From: Delftia acidovorans
GTDB lineage: Bacteria > Pseudomonadota > Gammaproteobacteria > Burkholderiales > Burkholderiaceae_C
Length of the DNA: 64,000 nucleotides
Assembly: GCA_031286585.1 (NCBI GenBank)
Contig: JAITUC010000024.1
Location: 310,001-374,000 of the forward strand
Direction: 5' to 3'
Below, piece by piece: positions 1 through 9,465 of the stretch. The translations under genes were made by a program, and so were the position numbers. Position 1 is the stretch's first letter. Each line of letters starts with the position of its first letter. The notes beneath the pieces are model-generated. The model did no database searches, had not been told where the DNA came from, and was given only the letters and a program-made list of their open reading frames with translations.

Positions 1-1150
1 CCGTGCTGGTGTTGGACACCGGCGTGTTGGTCAGGCCCAGCCCCAGGCCCGCGACCACGCAGCCCGCGAGCAGCAGGCCCGCATGCGGCGCCGCCTGGCT
101 GCCGGCCCACATCAGCGCAAAGCCCAGGCCGATGGTGGCCAGGCCCGCGGGGATCACCAGCCCTGCCTGGTAGCGCAGTGACAGGCGCTCGGCCAGCGGC
201 GGGGCGACCAGGGTGGGCAGGGTGTAGGCGAGCAGGGCAAGTCCGGTCTGCACGCTGTCGTAGCCCAGCACCGCATGGAAGTAGATGGGCAGGTAGACGA
301 TGAAGGGCCAGAAGCTGAAGTTCATGCCCATGGACCCCAGCAGGGCGCCCGAGAAGCTGCGCACCCGGAAGACCGGGAACTCGACCATGGGCCGGGGACT
401 GCGCAGTTCCGCCAGAACAAATCCGGCAAAGCCTGCCAGGGACAGGCCGAGGATGGCCAGGGCCGGCACGCTGCCGAAGCCCAGCGCCGGGCCCTGGGTG
501 ACGAACAGCACCAGGCAGAACACGGCCGTGGACAGCGTGACCATGCCGGTGATGTCCAGCCGGCCCGCGCCCGGATCGCGCGACTCCTGGACGCCGGCCA
601 GGCTCAGGCCCAGGGTGACGGCAGCCAGCGCGCCATGGATCAGGAACACCCACGGCCAGCTTGCCAGCGCCAGGATGGCGCCACCGACGATGGGGCCGAA
701 TCCCAGGCCCACGCCGAACACCACGCCCCACCAGGCAAAGGCCGCGGCCCTCTGGCGGGCATCGCGGAACTGGTGGGACAGGATGGCCAGCATGCAGATC
801 AGCATCAGCGCGCCGCTCAGGCCCTGGAGAAAGCGCGCGGCGATGAGCACCGGCGCGCTGGTGGCCAGCCCGCAGGCCAGCGAGGTGAGGCCGAAGGCGA
901 CGATGCCGATATGGAAGATGCGCCTGCGGCCATAGCGGTCGGCCAGCGTGCCCACGGCCATCAGGATGGCCGTCATGGCGAGGGTGTAGCCGGCCATGAC
1001 CCATTGAAGCTGGCTGAAGCTGGCCTGCATGGCCTGCTCCAGCGTGGGCAGGATGGGCGGCACGCTGGAGATCTCCAGCCCCAGCATCAGGGCGGACAGG
1101 CAGACGGCAGCCAGCGCGTAGCGGCCCTGGCGGCGAAGAGGTTCATTCAT
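1..1150 (-). CDS. MFS drug/metabolite exporter, DHA2-like (3' end outside window)
   Basis: Major facilitator superfamily transporter, presumably a proton-driven exporter in the inner membrane. The frame is open from the ATG at 1150-1148 to the window edge (383 codons), so the C-terminus is missing. The start MNEPLRRQGRYALAAVCLSA leads into the first membrane helix. The MFS motif A (GTLADRYGRRR) follows helix 2, and further hydrophobic helices run to the edge. The order and length fit the DHA2 (EmrB/QacA) branch, but the substrate cannot be read from sequence. It is divergently transcribed from the LysR gene at 1296 across 145 bp, the usual layout for a LysR regulator and its target. Confidence 0.85.
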   Translation of the reverse strand, partial: MNEPLRRQGRYALAAVCLSALMLGLEISSVPPILPTLEQAMQASFSQLQWVMAGYTLAMTAILMAVGTLADRYGRRRIFHIGIVAFGLTSLACGLATSAPVLIAARFLQGLSGALMLICMLAILSHQFRDARQRAAAFAWWGVVFGVGLGFGPIVGGAILALASWPWVFLIHGALAAVTLGLSLAGVQESRDPGAGRLDITGMVTLSTAVFCLVLFVTQGPALGFGSVPALAILGLSLAGFAGFVLAELRSPRPMVEFPVFRVRSFSGALLGSMGMNFSFWPFIVYLPIYFHAVLGYDSVQTGLALLAYTLPTLVAPPLAERLSLRYQAGLVIPAGLATIGLGFALMWAGSQAAPHAGLLLAGCVVAGLGLGLTNTPVSNTST

Positions 1151-1295
1151 TGAAAAGGCTTCCTGGACATTGCGAAACACGGCGCGGCCACCCGGCATGG
1201 CGGGCCCCACGCCCTGTACGGGCATGGTAGGAAGCGGGCATGCATTGCACAACGCTATGCTCGGACATATCTGAGACAACATTTCCGGATAGATC

Positions 1296-2156
1296 ATGAA
1301 CCGACCCACGCTGGACGTAGATGCCGTCCAGGCCTTCGTGAGCATCGCCGAGCTGCAAAGCTTCACCAAGGCCGCCGATGCGCTGGGCAGCACGCAGGGC
1401 GCCATCAGCGTCAAGCTCAAGCGGCTGGAGCAGCGCCTGGGCTGCAAGCTGATCGAGCGCACACCCCGCCAGGTGCGCCTGTCGGCCCAGGGCACGCTGT
1501 TCCTGCAGGCGGCACGCGAATTCATCGCCGCGCACGACCGGGCGCTGGCCGAGCTGAGCGCCGAGCGCCGCCGCTTCCGGCTGGGCATCGCCATGCATGT
1601 GGCCGGGCCCGAGATCGCGCTGCTGCTGGCGCGGCTCAACGAGCGCGATCCGGCGCTGACCATCGAGGTGCGCCTGGAAAACTCGCGCAGCCTGCTGGAC
1701 GATTTCGACCGCGCCGAACTCGATGCGGTGATCGTGCGCCAGGAAGATGACCGGCGCGATGGCGAAGACCTGGGCCCCGAGCATTTCGGCTGGTTCGCCG
1801 CGCCGGGCTTTTGCCCGCGCCCCGGCGAGCCGCTGCGCCTGGCCGCGCTGCTGCCCTGCTGCGGCGTGCGCGATATCGCCACGCAGACGCTGCACGCCGC
1901 GGGCATCGCCTGGTCCGAAGTGTTCGTGGGCGGCAGCGCCGCCGTGGCGGCGGCCGTCTCGGCGGGCCTGGCGGTCTCGGTGTTCTCCTGCCGGCTGGCG
2001 CCGTCGGACACCATCGAGGTCAGCCAGCGCTTCGGCCTGCCCGCCCTGCCCTCGTCGCGCATCATGCTGCATTCCACCCTGACCGACCGGCGCTCGCGCG
2101 AGGCCCTGCGCACGCTGGTTGCGGCCTACCGGGAGCATCAGGGCCCCGCGCAGTGA
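1296..2156 (+). CDS. LysR-family transcriptional regulator
   Basis: A 286-residue LysR-type regulator. The N-terminal winged helix (residues about 5-65) has the family pattern VQAFVSIAELQSFTKAADAL, then STQGAISVKLKRLEQRLG and a wing ending LSAQGTLFL. The rest is the periplasmic-binding-like effector domain. Length is normal for the family (about 290-310). It probably controls the divergent MFS gene; the inducer is unknown. The ATG at 1296 was chosen because it places the HTH at the usual distance from the N-terminus. Confidence 0.9.
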   Translation: MNRPTLDVDAVQAFVSIAELQSFTKAADALGSTQGAISVKLKRLEQRLGCKLIERTPRQVRLSAQGTLFLQAAREFIAAHDRALAELSAERRRFRLGIAMHVAGPEIALLLARLNERDPALTIEVRLENSRSLLDDFDRAELDAVIVRQEDDRRDGEDLGPEHFGWFAAPGFCPRPGEPLRLAALLPCCGVRDIATQTLHAAGIAWSEVFVGGSAAVAAAVSAGLAVSVFSCRLAPSDTIEVSQRFGLPALPSSRIMLHSTLTDRRSREALRTLVAAYREHQGPAQ

Positions 2157-2306
2157 AGCGATGCCACCGTGTCCACGGCACGGCACGGGACGGATCGGCT
2201 CAACACCGCCGCGCAGGCCCGGCGCAGGCCCGCGCAGGATGAAACGCTGCAGCACGATCAGGCCGTGCACCAGAAACCGACGTGACGGCCATGCTCCAAT
2301 GAGGCC

Positions 2307-3404
2307 ATGCCCACCGAACCGAGCCTCGACGACCTGCGCCGCCATGCGGTGGCGCGCACCCTGTTCCCACCGACCACCCTGCCTGCGGCCATACAGCGCC
2401 TGGGCTTTGTGCAGGCAGACCCGATCCGCGCCCCGGCCCGGGCGCAGGACCTGACGCTGCGCCACCGCGTCAAGGACTACCGCGCCGGCGACCTGGAACG
2501 CCGCTATGCGCGCCTGGCGATTGACGAGGACTGCCTGGTCAACTACGGCTTTCTGCCCAGCGAGCACCTGGCGCTGATGCACCCGCGCCAGGCCCGCAAG
2601 GTCTGGGATGCCGAGACGCAGCGCAAGGCCGCCGAGGTGCTGGCCTTCGTGCGCGAGCGCGGCGCCGTGCATCCGCGCGAGGTGGAGCAGCATTTCTCGC
2701 ACGGAAGCGTGAAGAATTACTGGGGCGGCTCGGGCAGCGCCAGCACGCAGCTGCTCGACGGCATGCACTACCGCGGCCTGCTGCGGGTCAAGCGCCGTGA
2801 CAGCGGCACGCGCGTCTACGAGGCAGCCGCCCACTCGCCGGCCGACGACAGCCCCGCCGCCAGTGCCCGGCGCGCCGCCGCGCTGATCGACCTGGTGGTG
2901 CGCAAGTACGCACCGCTGCCGGCCCCCAGCCTGACCTACCTGGTGCGCCTGCTGGGCTACGGCGCGCCCCATCTGGCCGAGCAGACCCAGGCGGCGCTGC
3001 GCCTGGCGCGCGAGCATCTGGCCAGCTGCCGCATCGACGGGACCACCTGGTACTGGCCCGCCGACGAGAACCCCCGCTCGCGCCGCCATGCCTTCGACGA
3101 GCGGCTGCGCCTGCTCGCGCCCTTCGATCCCGTGGTCTGGGACCGGCGCCGCTTCACGCTGCTCTGGGACTGGACCTACAAGTTCGAGGCCTATACGCCA
3201 CCGGCCCGGCGCCAGCTGGGCTACTACGCCCTGCCCATGCTCTGGCAGGGCCATGTGATCGGCTGGGCCAACCTGCAGGCGCGTGACGGCCGGCTGGAGC
3301 CGTCATTCGGCTATGTGAGCGGCGCGGCGCCCGGCGATGCCGCCTTTCGCAGCGCGCTGGATGAGGAGCTGCAGCGCATGGAGCTGTTCCTGGCGCCGCG
3401 CTGA
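2307..3404 (+). CDS. Winged-helix protein of the YcaQ/AlkX-AlkZ DNA glycosylase family
   Basis: A 365-residue protein of the HTH_42 superfamily, whose studied members (E. coli YcaQ/AlkX, Streptomyces AlkZ) unhook DNA crosslinks and excise bulky alkylated bases. The family architecture of stacked winged helices is visible: RLGFVQADPIRAP near residue 32 and the C-terminal LAPFDPVVWDRRR and TYKFEAYTPPARR blocks. The tripeptide QAD fits the Q-x-D catalytic motif reported for the YcaQ/AlkX branch rather than Q-x-Q of AlkZ. It stands alone, 150 bp after the LysR gene and facing the iron locus tail to tail. The glycosylase role is family knowledge, not shown here. Confidence 0.75.
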   Translation: MPTEPSLDDLRRHAVARTLFPPTTLPAAIQRLGFVQADPIRAPARAQDLTLRHRVKDYRAGDLERRYARLAIDEDCLVNYGFLPSEHLALMHPRQARKVWDAETQRKAAEVLAFVRERGAVHPREVEQHFSHGSVKNYWGGSGSASTQLLDGMHYRGLLRVKRRDSGTRVYEAAAHSPADDSPAASARRAAALIDLVVRKYAPLPAPSLTYLVRLLGYGAPHLAEQTQAALRLAREHLASCRIDGTTWYWPADENPRSRRHAFDERLRLLAPFDPVVWDRRRFTLLWDWTYKFEAYTPPARRQLGYYALPMLWQGHVIGWANLQARDGRLEPSFGYVSGAAPGDAAFRSALDEELQRMELFLAPR

Positions 3405-3479
3405 GGCGCAGGCACTCGCCCCCTGCGCGCGGTTGCCGTCCCACAGGAGCAGCGGCAAGGCCGCACAGGCGCAGTCCGT

Positions 3480-5924
3480 TCAGAAGGTTCCGCGCAGCGT
3501 GAGCGTGGCGTTGCGCGGCATGCCGTAGTAGGAGCCGTTGCGCGTGCCGCCCACGGCAGCCCAGTAGACCTTGTCGGTCACGTTGCCGATGTGGAGCGCG
3601 GCCGTCCACTGGCGGTTGATGCGGTAGGAGGCGCGCAGGTCCAGCACCGCGTGGCCGGGATTCTGCACCGTGTCCACGCGGGCGTGGCTTTGCGCGCTGA
3701 GGTTGGCGCCCACCGTCCAGGCCGACCATTCGCCGGGAAGCCGGTAGCTGGTGGACACGCGCAGCAGGCTGCGCGGGGTGTCGGTGCTCAGCGAGCTGCC
3801 TTCGTCGTCGCGCGTGTTCAGCCAGGTGTAGCCGCCAGAGACCTGCCAGCCGCGCGCGACCTCGCCGCCGATCTCGGCATCGAAGCCCTTGCTGCGCAGC
3901 ACGCTGGAGTTGCGGTAGCAGTCATTGGTGGTGACGCCGGGGCACAGGCCTTCGTTGCCGGTGTCCAGCACGGCCACGTCGCGCTTCTTGATGTTGAACA
4001 CCGAGAAGGCCACGTTGAGCTTGCGCTCGAACAGCTCGCCCTTGATGCCGGCCTCGTAGTTGGCGCCCACGGCCGGCTTGAGGCGGCTGCCCTGCACGGT
4101 GGCGTACTGCGACTGGGGCTGGAAGGTGCTGGTGTAGCTGGCATAGACGGACCAGAGCGGGTCGATGTCGTAGACCAGGCCCGCATAGGGCGTGAAGCGG
4201 CCGTTCTCGCGGTAGTCGTTGGTCAGGGCGCCGCTGAAGGTGTCGTTGGAGCGGAACTTGAACCAGTTCAGGCGCCCGCCCAGGTGCAGGTGCAGGCTGT
4301 CGGCCAGCTGAAAGCGGCCGCTGCCGTAGATGCCCAGCAGCTGCTTGCGCTCCTTGAGGCCGAAGTCGTAGTCCAGCGCAGTGGGCTCGGCTACCTGCGA
4401 ATGGTCGAAGTGGAAGATGTCCATGGCCGCGCCCTGGTCCGCCGTCACCGATTGGCTAAGCACCTCCTGCTGTGACCAGCTGGTGCCGAACATCAGCTTG
4501 TGCGTGCCGCCCCAGGCCTGGAAGCTACCGGCCATGTTGGCGTCCAGGCCCGTGGCGTCGATGTCGCGCGCAATGAGGCTGTTGCCCGCATAGCGCAGCC
4601 CCTGCAGGGTGACGGGATCGATGGCGCCGCGTGCCGCGCCGAACTTCTGGTCGATGGTGGTCTTGCCGTGGTTGAGCGTGAGCCTGGCCACCCAGTCGCC
4701 GCCCATGCGGTGCTCGAGCTCGCCGAACACGTCGTCGACCTGGGCCTCGTGGCGGTTCCAGCGCTGGCCCAGCGAGGTGGAGCGCGGCAGGCCCAGGGGC
4801 GCGCCGTTGGAATAGCTGGGCAGGCCGAAGACGGTGTAGCCGTCGATGTCGGTCCGCTCATGGCGGTAGCCGGCCGTGACCTTGGTGCCGGCGCCCAGGT
4901 CGGCGTCGATCACGCCGTAGAGCATGGGCGAGCGCGAATGCACCAGGTCGATGAAGCTGTGCCGGTCGGTATAGGCGGCCACCACGCGGCCGCGCACCGT
5001 GCCGGCCTCGTCGAGGGCGCCACCGCCGTCGATCTCGGTGCGGAAGTTGCTCCACGAGCCAATGCTCTGGGCAAACTCGAAATGCCTTTCCGCACGCGGG
5101 CGCTTGCGCACCATGTTGACCACGCCGCTGGGGTCGCCCGCGCCCACCACCAGGGCGCCCGCGCCGCGCAGCACCTCCACGCGATCGAGGATGGCCGTGT
5201 CCATGGGCACCCAGCCCGTGGGACTGTAGGTGCCGCCGGCCACGCCGTCGAGCAGGTAGTTGGCGTCCGGGATCTCGTAGCCGCGCATCATGTAGACGTG
5301 GGCGCCGAAGTTGCGCTGCGACTTGGTGGCGCCCGTGGTCTGCAGGATCACGTCCTCGACGGAGGACAGGTTCTGGTCGTCCATCTGCTGGCGCGTGACC
5401 ACGGTCACCGACTGCGGTGTCTCGCGGATGGACTGCTCCATCTTGCCGATGCTCAGCGCGCGCGTGGTGTAGGAGCCGGTCTGCTCGGTCGTGGGGCTGG
5501 TGATGGCCTGGGCGGTGACGCGCACCTCGGCCATGGCCTGGCCTGCGGCGGCTGGCCGTGCAGCGGAAGGGGCGGCGACCGGCGCAGCGGTGCGCAGACC
5601 CCAGTTGCCCGAGGCCGTGCGCACCAGTTCCAGGCCGCTGCCCTGCAAGGCGGCGCGCGCGGCCTGCTCGGGGGTGTAGCTGCCGCGCACGGCGGGTGCG
5701 GTGCGGCCGCGCACCAGTTCGGCGTCGATGCCGATCTGCTGGCCGCTGTCGGCGCCTATGCGCGCCAATGCGCTGCCCAGGGGCTGGGCCGGCAAGTCGT
5801 AGCTGCGCACGGATGCAGCGGCCGTGGCAGCGGGCACGGAGGTGGAGGTCTGGGCATGGGCACCCAGCGCACAGGCCAGGGCGGCTGCGGCCAGGGTGCG
5901 CAAGGACAATGGGCAAGGGAGCAT
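3480..5924 (-). CDS. FecA-type TonB-dependent siderophore receptor with STN signalling domain
   Basis: Outer-membrane ferric-siderophore receptor and transducer of about 814 residues. From the ATG at 5924 the protein opens with a signal peptide (MLPCPLSLRTLAAAALACAL, cleavage after AHA). A secretin/TonB N-terminal (STN) domain begins SYDLPAQPLGSALARIG, then the plug domain and a 22-strand barrel ending in TLTLRGTF with terminal Phe. An in-frame ATG at 6005 adds 27 residues that would bury the signal peptide, so I prefer 5924. The STN domain plus the fecR and fecI genes just upstream show a surface-signalling receptor that induces its own transport locus. The cognate siderophore is unknown. 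Confidence 0.9.
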   Translation of the reverse strand: MLPCPLSLRTLAAAALACALGAHAQTSTSVPAATAAASVRSYDLPAQPLGSALARIGADSGQQIGIDAELVRGRTAPAVRGSYTPEQAARAALQGSGLELVRTASGNWGLRTAAPVAAPSAARPAAAGQAMAEVRVTAQAITSPTTEQTGSYTTRALSIGKMEQSIRETPQSVTVVTRQQMDDQNLSSVEDVILQTTGATKSQRNFGAHVYMMRGYEIPDANYLLDGVAGGTYSPTGWVPMDTAILDRVEVLRGAGALVVGAGDPSGVVNMVRKRPRAERHFEFAQSIGSWSNFRTEIDGGGALDEAGTVRGRVVAAYTDRHSFIDLVHSRSPMLYGVIDADLGAGTKVTAGYRHERTDIDGYTVFGLPSYSNGAPLGLPRSTSLGQRWNRHEAQVDDVFGELEHRMGGDWVARLTLNHGKTTIDQKFGAARGAIDPVTLQGLRYAGNSLIARDIDATGLDANMAGSFQAWGGTHKLMFGTSWSQQEVLSQSVTADQGAAMDIFHFDHSQVAEPTALDYDFGLKERKQLLGIYGSGRFQLADSLHLHLGGRLNWFKFRSNDTFSGALTNDYRENGRFTPYAGLVYDIDPLWSVYASYTSTFQPQSQYATVQGSRLKPAVGANYEAGIKGELFERKLNVAFSVFNIKKRDVAVLDTGNEGLCPGVTTNDCYRNSSVLRSKGFDAEIGGEVARGWQVSGGYTWLNTRDDEGSSLSTDTPRSLLRVSTSYRLPGEWSAWTVGANLSAQSHARVDTVQNPGHAVLDLRASYRINRQWTAALHIGNVTDKVYWAAVGGTRNGSYYGMPRNATLTLRGTF

Positions 5925-6050
5925 GCAGGTTCTCGACAGGAGGTTTGGAGGGGCCTGAAAAGCAGGTTTCCAAAGCTTGTCGAACGCGCCGCAAAAAGTG
6001 TTCATCTTTTTGCGCGCAGGTACCGGCCTCGCTTGAGGGTCACCCGATAT

Positions 6051-7052
6051 TCACTCGATGGTCACCAGCCAGCCGCGCTGGTAGACGTTCACGGCAATGG
6101 GCAGGGTCTCGGCCAGGGCCGCCAGGGCGCGGTCGGTGTCGTCCAGCGAGAACGTTCCGTAGACACGCAGGGCCGCCGCGCGCGGCGCCACGCGGATGAA
6201 GCCGGCGCGGTAGGCACGCAGGGCCTGCACCACATCGCCCAGCGGCTGGTCGTGTGCCTCCAGCATGCCGCGCTGCCAGGCGGAGGCGGTACCAGGGCCG
6301 GTGGCGTCCTCGGCAATGCCTTGCGGACCGAAGCGCGCGCTGCGGCCTTGCGGCAAGGTCAGGCTGCGGCCTTCGGGCGTGGTGATCTCCACGCTGTGCT
6401 CCAGCATGCTCACCAGGCTGCTGACAGCATCCTGGCGCACCACGAAGCGCGTGCCCAGCGCGCGCACCTGGCCATGGGCAGTGCGCACGGTGAAGCCCGC
6501 GCCCTCCCCGGCCTGCGGCGCCGCATGGGCCAGCAAGGCGCCCTGGCGCAGGATGACGGTGCGGCGGCCCGGGCCGAAATCCAGGTCAACGGCCGAGCGC
6601 GCATCCAGCGTGACGGTGCTGCCATCGGGCAACGGGAAATCACGCCGCTCGCCGGTGCCGGTGCGCAGGTCGGCCGTCCATTGGTCGAGGGGGGCGTGGC
6701 GGTTGGCCACGAAGGCGGCCCCCACGGCCATGCCGCCCAGGCCCAGCGCGCCGCGCAGCATGCTGCGGCGCCTGCGGATGCGGGTCTCGGCACGCTCCAG
6801 GGTGTCGCCCATCAGCCGGCCGCCTGCCGGCGGTACGGACGCGCGCAGCGGCGCCAGCATCTGCTGCAGCGGCGCCTGCAGGCGCTCCCAGGCCAGGCAG
6901 TGGCCCGCGTCGGCCTGCAGCCAGCGCTCGAAACCATGGCGTTCGCCGTCGCTGACCTGGCCCGAGTTCAGCGTGACCAGCCAGCCCACGGCCGCCTCGG
7001 TGGCGGCATCCAGGCCGCTGCCGTCCTCGTCCTGCGAAAGAGAGGCCGCCAT
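6051..7052 (-). CDS. FecR-family anti-sigma factor
   Basis: A 333-residue inner-membrane regulator that relays the receptor signal to the ECF sigma factor. The N-terminal cytoplasmic part has the DUF4880/FecR_N pattern (AAVGWLVTLNSGQVS, then FERWLQADAGHCLAWERL). A single hydrophobic helix (near residues 100-118, GALGLGGMAVGAAFVANRH) crosses the membrane. The FecR domain with TGERRDFPLPDGSTVTLDARS follows, and a C-terminal STN-like segment would meet the receptor's STN domain. Only one base separates it from the sigma-factor stop, so the two are translationally coupled. Confidence 0.9.
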   Translation of the reverse strand: MAASLSQDEDGSGLDAATEAAVGWLVTLNSGQVSDGERHGFERWLQADAGHCLAWERLQAPLQQMLAPLRASVPPAGGRLMGDTLERAETRIRRRRSMLRGALGLGGMAVGAAFVANRHAPLDQWTADLRTGTGERRDFPLPDGSTVTLDARSAVDLDFGPGRRTVILRQGALLAHAAPQAGEGAGFTVRTAHGQVRALGTRFVVRQDAVSSLVSMLEHSVEITTPEGRSLTLPQGRSARFGPQGIAEDATGPGTASAWQRGMLEAHDQPLGDVVQALRAYRAGFIRVAPRAAALRVYGTFSLDDTDRALAALAETLPIAVNVYQRGWLVTIE

Positions 7053-7053
7053 G

Positions 7054-7602
7054 TCAGCCCCCGCGCGCAGCCGCGATGCCGGCCTGCTGGCGGGCCAGCG
7101 CGATGGCGATGCGCCGGAAGGCCTCGGCCATGTGGCGGCGCACCGTGCTCAGGGAAATGCCCAACTGGTCGGCAATGGCCTGGTAGGTCAGGCCGTCGAT
7201 CTGGCTCAGCAAGAACGCCTGGTGCGCCTTGAGCGGCAGGCCGTCCAGCGCCTGGGCGATGTGCTCCAGCGTCTCCAGCAGCACCGCACGCTCCTCGGGC
7301 GAAGGCGCCAGTTCCTCGGGCTGCAGGGCCAGGGTCTCCAGATAGGCCCGCTCCAGCTCGCGCCGGCGCCACAGCGTGAACAGCAGGCGCTTGGCAATGG
7401 TGGTCAGAAAGGCGCGCGGCTCCTGCACCACGGCAGCGGGATGCGCGGCCACCACGCGCACAAAGGTCTCGGACGCCACATCCTGCGCCTCGGCCGTGTC
7501 GCGCAACCGGGCCTTCAGGCGCGACAGCAGCCAGGCATGGTGGCCCACATACAGCTGCTGGACCTGGAGCATGGGATCTGGGGGCGTGTGCGGCACGGAC
7601 AT
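7054..7602 (-). CDS. FecI-type ECF sigma factor
   Basis: A 182-residue extracytoplasmic-function sigma factor of the iron-starvation group. Region 2 (residues about 15-80) carries LRDTAEAQDVASETFVRVV and the FecI-typical AFLTTIAKRLLFTLWRRREL. Region 4 (about 120-175) carries FLLSQIDGLTYQAIADQLGI followed by SLSTVRRHMAEAFRR. It heads a sigma factor - anti-sigma - receptor operon; a Fur-like box lies just upstream, consistent with induction under iron limitation. Confidence 0.92.
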   Translation of the reverse strand: MSVPHTPPDPMLQVQQLYVGHHAWLLSRLKARLRDTAEAQDVASETFVRVVAAHPAAVVQEPRAFLTTIAKRLLFTLWRRRELERAYLETLALQPEELAPSPEERAVLLETLEHIAQALDGLPLKAHQAFLLSQIDGLTYQAIADQLGISLSTVRRHMAEAFRRIAIALARQQAGIAAARGG

Positions 7603-7624
7603 GGGGCGGCATTCTAGCCGTCCG

Positions 7625-7643
7625 CAATAAGAATGGTTTGCAT
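7625..7643 (-). promoter_or_regulatory. Fur-like box upstream of the FecI-type sigma gene
   Basis: Read on the minus strand the site is AATGCAAACCATTCTTATTG. The right half (CATTCTTATTG) resembles the right half of the 19-bp Fur consensus; the left half is degenerate. It lies 22-40 bp before the sigma-factor start, where Fur boxes of fecI genes normally sit. Prediction by eye only. Confidence 0.5.
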
Positions 7644-7675
7644 TCCACCATTCCCCCAGGGCAGCCGAACCGCCC

Positions 7676-8668
7676 TCAGTTCATGCGCGGCAGATTCGCC
7701 GCCTTGATGGCCGCGCCCATGGACTCATGGCCCTGGACCAGCTTCTTGCGGTACTCGGCTCCGGTGAGAGCTGCCGGGTCCACGCCCGCCGACTCGAAGA
7801 CACGCGCGACCTGCGGCCCTTCGGCGGCGGTCATGGCCACGCGCTCCAGCCTGTCGCGCAGGGCCGGGGGCACGCCCTTGGGATAGGCCAGGCCGATCCA
7901 GGAGTCGATCTCCACGTCGTAGCCCTGCTCCCTGAGCGTGGGCACCTCGGGCAGCTCCTTCCAGCGCATGGGGCTGGCGCTGGCCAGCAGGCGCATTTTT
8001 CCGGCCTTGACGTGCTGGACGATGTCCGAGGGGTTCTGCACGATGACATCCACCTGCCCGCCGATCAGGCCGGCCACGGTCTCCGCGCCGGACTTGTAGT
8101 TGATCTCCTCGAACTTGCCACCGGTCTTGCGCCCCAGCTCGTACATGGCCAGGTTGTTGGGCGCGGACGGCGCGCCGAAGAAGATGCCCTTGCCCTGGCG
8201 GGACGCGGCCACCAGGTCGGCCATGGTTTTGTAGGGCGAGTCCGCGCGCACGGCCACGCCATAGCGGTAGCGGGCCACGCCTGCGATGAAGTCGAAGTCA
8301 TCGACCTTGTAGTCCACCTTCATGAGGTGGGGCGTGATCGCGATCGTGGAGAAGGTCACCACGCCCAGCGTGTAGCCATCGGGCCTTTGCCGGGCCAGCG
8401 ACGAGACGCCCAGCGTGCCCTGCGCGCCCGCGCGGTTGTTGGGCACCACGGGCTTCTTGAGCAGGCCCTCCATGGCATTGCCGATGGCGCGCGAGGCCAC
8501 GTCGGTATTGCCGCCCGCGCCGTAGTTGATGATCAGGGTCAGTTCCCGCTCGGGAAACGCGTCCGTGCCCTGGGCCAGCGCCGGGGCGCCGGCTGCGGCC
8601 GCCAGCGCTGCCGCGCAGAAGGCCGAAAGCAGGCGTCTGCGAGATGCGGGTGATGGATATGCATGCAT
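7676..8668 (-). CDS. Bug-family (TctC-like) periplasmic solute-binding protein
   Basis: A 330-residue tripartite tricarboxylate transporter substrate-binding protein. From the ATG at 8668 there is a Sec/Tat-like signal peptide (SRRRLLSAFCAAALAAAAGAPALAQ), then the family landmarks FPERELTLIINYGAGGNTD, NNRAGAQGTLG and PDGYTLG. It is the last gene of a five-gene operon with a second Bug protein as the first gene; no TctA/TctB membrane components are nearby, as is common for the expanded Bug families of Burkholderiales. The ligand is probably a carboxylate related to the operon's lactonase and ThDP enzyme (inference). Confidence 0.88.
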   Translation of the reverse strand: MHAYPSPASRRRLLSAFCAAALAAAAGAPALAQGTDAFPERELTLIINYGAGGNTDVASRAIGNAMEGLLKKPVVPNNRAGAQGTLGVSSLARQRPDGYTLGVVTFSTIAITPHLMKVDYKVDDFDFIAGVARYRYGVAVRADSPYKTMADLVAASRQGKGIFFGAPSAPNNLAMYELGRKTGGKFEEINYKSGAETVAGLIGGQVDVIVQNPSDIVQHVKAGKMRLLASASPMRWKELPEVPTLREQGYDVEIDSWIGLAYPKGVPPALRDRLERVAMTAAEGPQVARVFESAGVDPAALTGAEYRKKLVQGHESMGAAIKAANLPRMN

Positions 8669-8697
8669 GGTTGTCTCTCGTTCCGGTCTTGTGGGGA

Positions 8698-9465
8698 TCA
8701 GCTCATGAAGAAGCCGCCGTTGACATCGATGACGGCGCCATTGGTGAAACCTGCGGAATCGCTGCACAGGTAGCGGATGGCAGCGCCGACCTCGGCTGCC
8801 TCGCCCAGGCGCCTCACGGGGATCTGCTCCGCATAGCGGCGGTTGACCTCGTCGCCGGCCTGTTGCGCCATCGGCGTCAGGATGCGGCCCGGCGCCACGC
8901 AGTTGGTGGTGATGCCGTACTGGCCCATCTCCGAGGCGATGGAGCGGCTCAGGCCCAGCACGGCGGACTTGCTCAGCATGTAGGCGGGGCCGGCCACGAT
9001 GGATTTGCCGCGCCCGGCCAGCGAGGACACGTTGACGATGCGCCCCCAGCCCCGCTGCTTCATGCCCGGCAGCGCCAGCTGGCACAGGCGCAGCATGGAC
9101 AGCAGGTTGACGTCCAGGATGCGCTGCACCTCGTCCAGCCCCACGTCGAGGATGCCGTTGGACTGGCCGCTGGCGTTCTTGAGGCTGATGCCGGCGTTGT
9201 TGACCAGGATGTCCACGCCTCCATGGCGCTGCACCATGTCCGCGACCACGCGCTGGCGGGCCGCCTCGTCGCAGACATCAAGCACCACGGCGCTGGCCCG
9301 GGCGCGCAGTTCCTGCGGCACCCGTTCCAGGTCCGGCGCAGCCAGGTCGGCCAGCACCACCTGGCGGCCATCGCGCAGCAGTTCGATGGCGGTGGCCAGG
9401 CCGATGCCGCGCGCGGCACCCGTCACCAGGGCCGTGCGGATGGGGAAGTTCTCAGGCGCGCTCAT
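8698..9465 (-). CDS. Short-chain dehydrogenase/reductase (SDR, 3-oxoacyl reductase-like)
   Basis: A 255-residue classical SDR. The nucleotide-binding motif TGAARGIGLA lies near residue 15, NNAG near 90, catalytic Ser in NVSSLAG near 142, and the YMLSK (Y-x3-K) pair near 157. The GGFFMS C-terminus is typical of sugar-acid or hydroxyacid SDRs. The start ATG shares one base with the stop of the ThDP-enzyme gene (TGATG), so the pair is translationally coupled. An NAD(P)-dependent oxidation or reduction in the same catabolic pathway is inferred. Confidence 0.88.
   Translation of the reverse strand: MSAPENFPIRTALVTGAARGIGLATAIELLRDGRQVVLADLAAPDLERVPQELRARASAVVLDVCDEAARQRVVADMVQRHGGVDILVNNAGISLKNASGQSNGILDVGLDEVQRILDVNLLSMLRLCQLALPGMKQRGWGRIVNVSSLAGRGKSIVAGPAYMLSKSAVLGLSRSIASEMGQYGITTNCVAPGRILTPMAQQAGDEVNRRYAEQIPVRRLGEAAEVGAAIRYLCSDSAGFTNGAVIDVNGGFFMS

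Noticed and set aside
1143..3254. Long minus-strand frame (703 aa) over the LysR and YcaQ-like genes
   Set aside because: Gly/Gln/His/Arg-rich translation typical of the antisense of GC-rich genes; no family pattern; the plus-strand genes have clear domains.
4500..7232. 910-aa plus-strand frame over the iron locus
   Set aside because: Antisense of FecA and FecR genes, Gly/Ala/His/Arg-rich, no domains or ribosome site.
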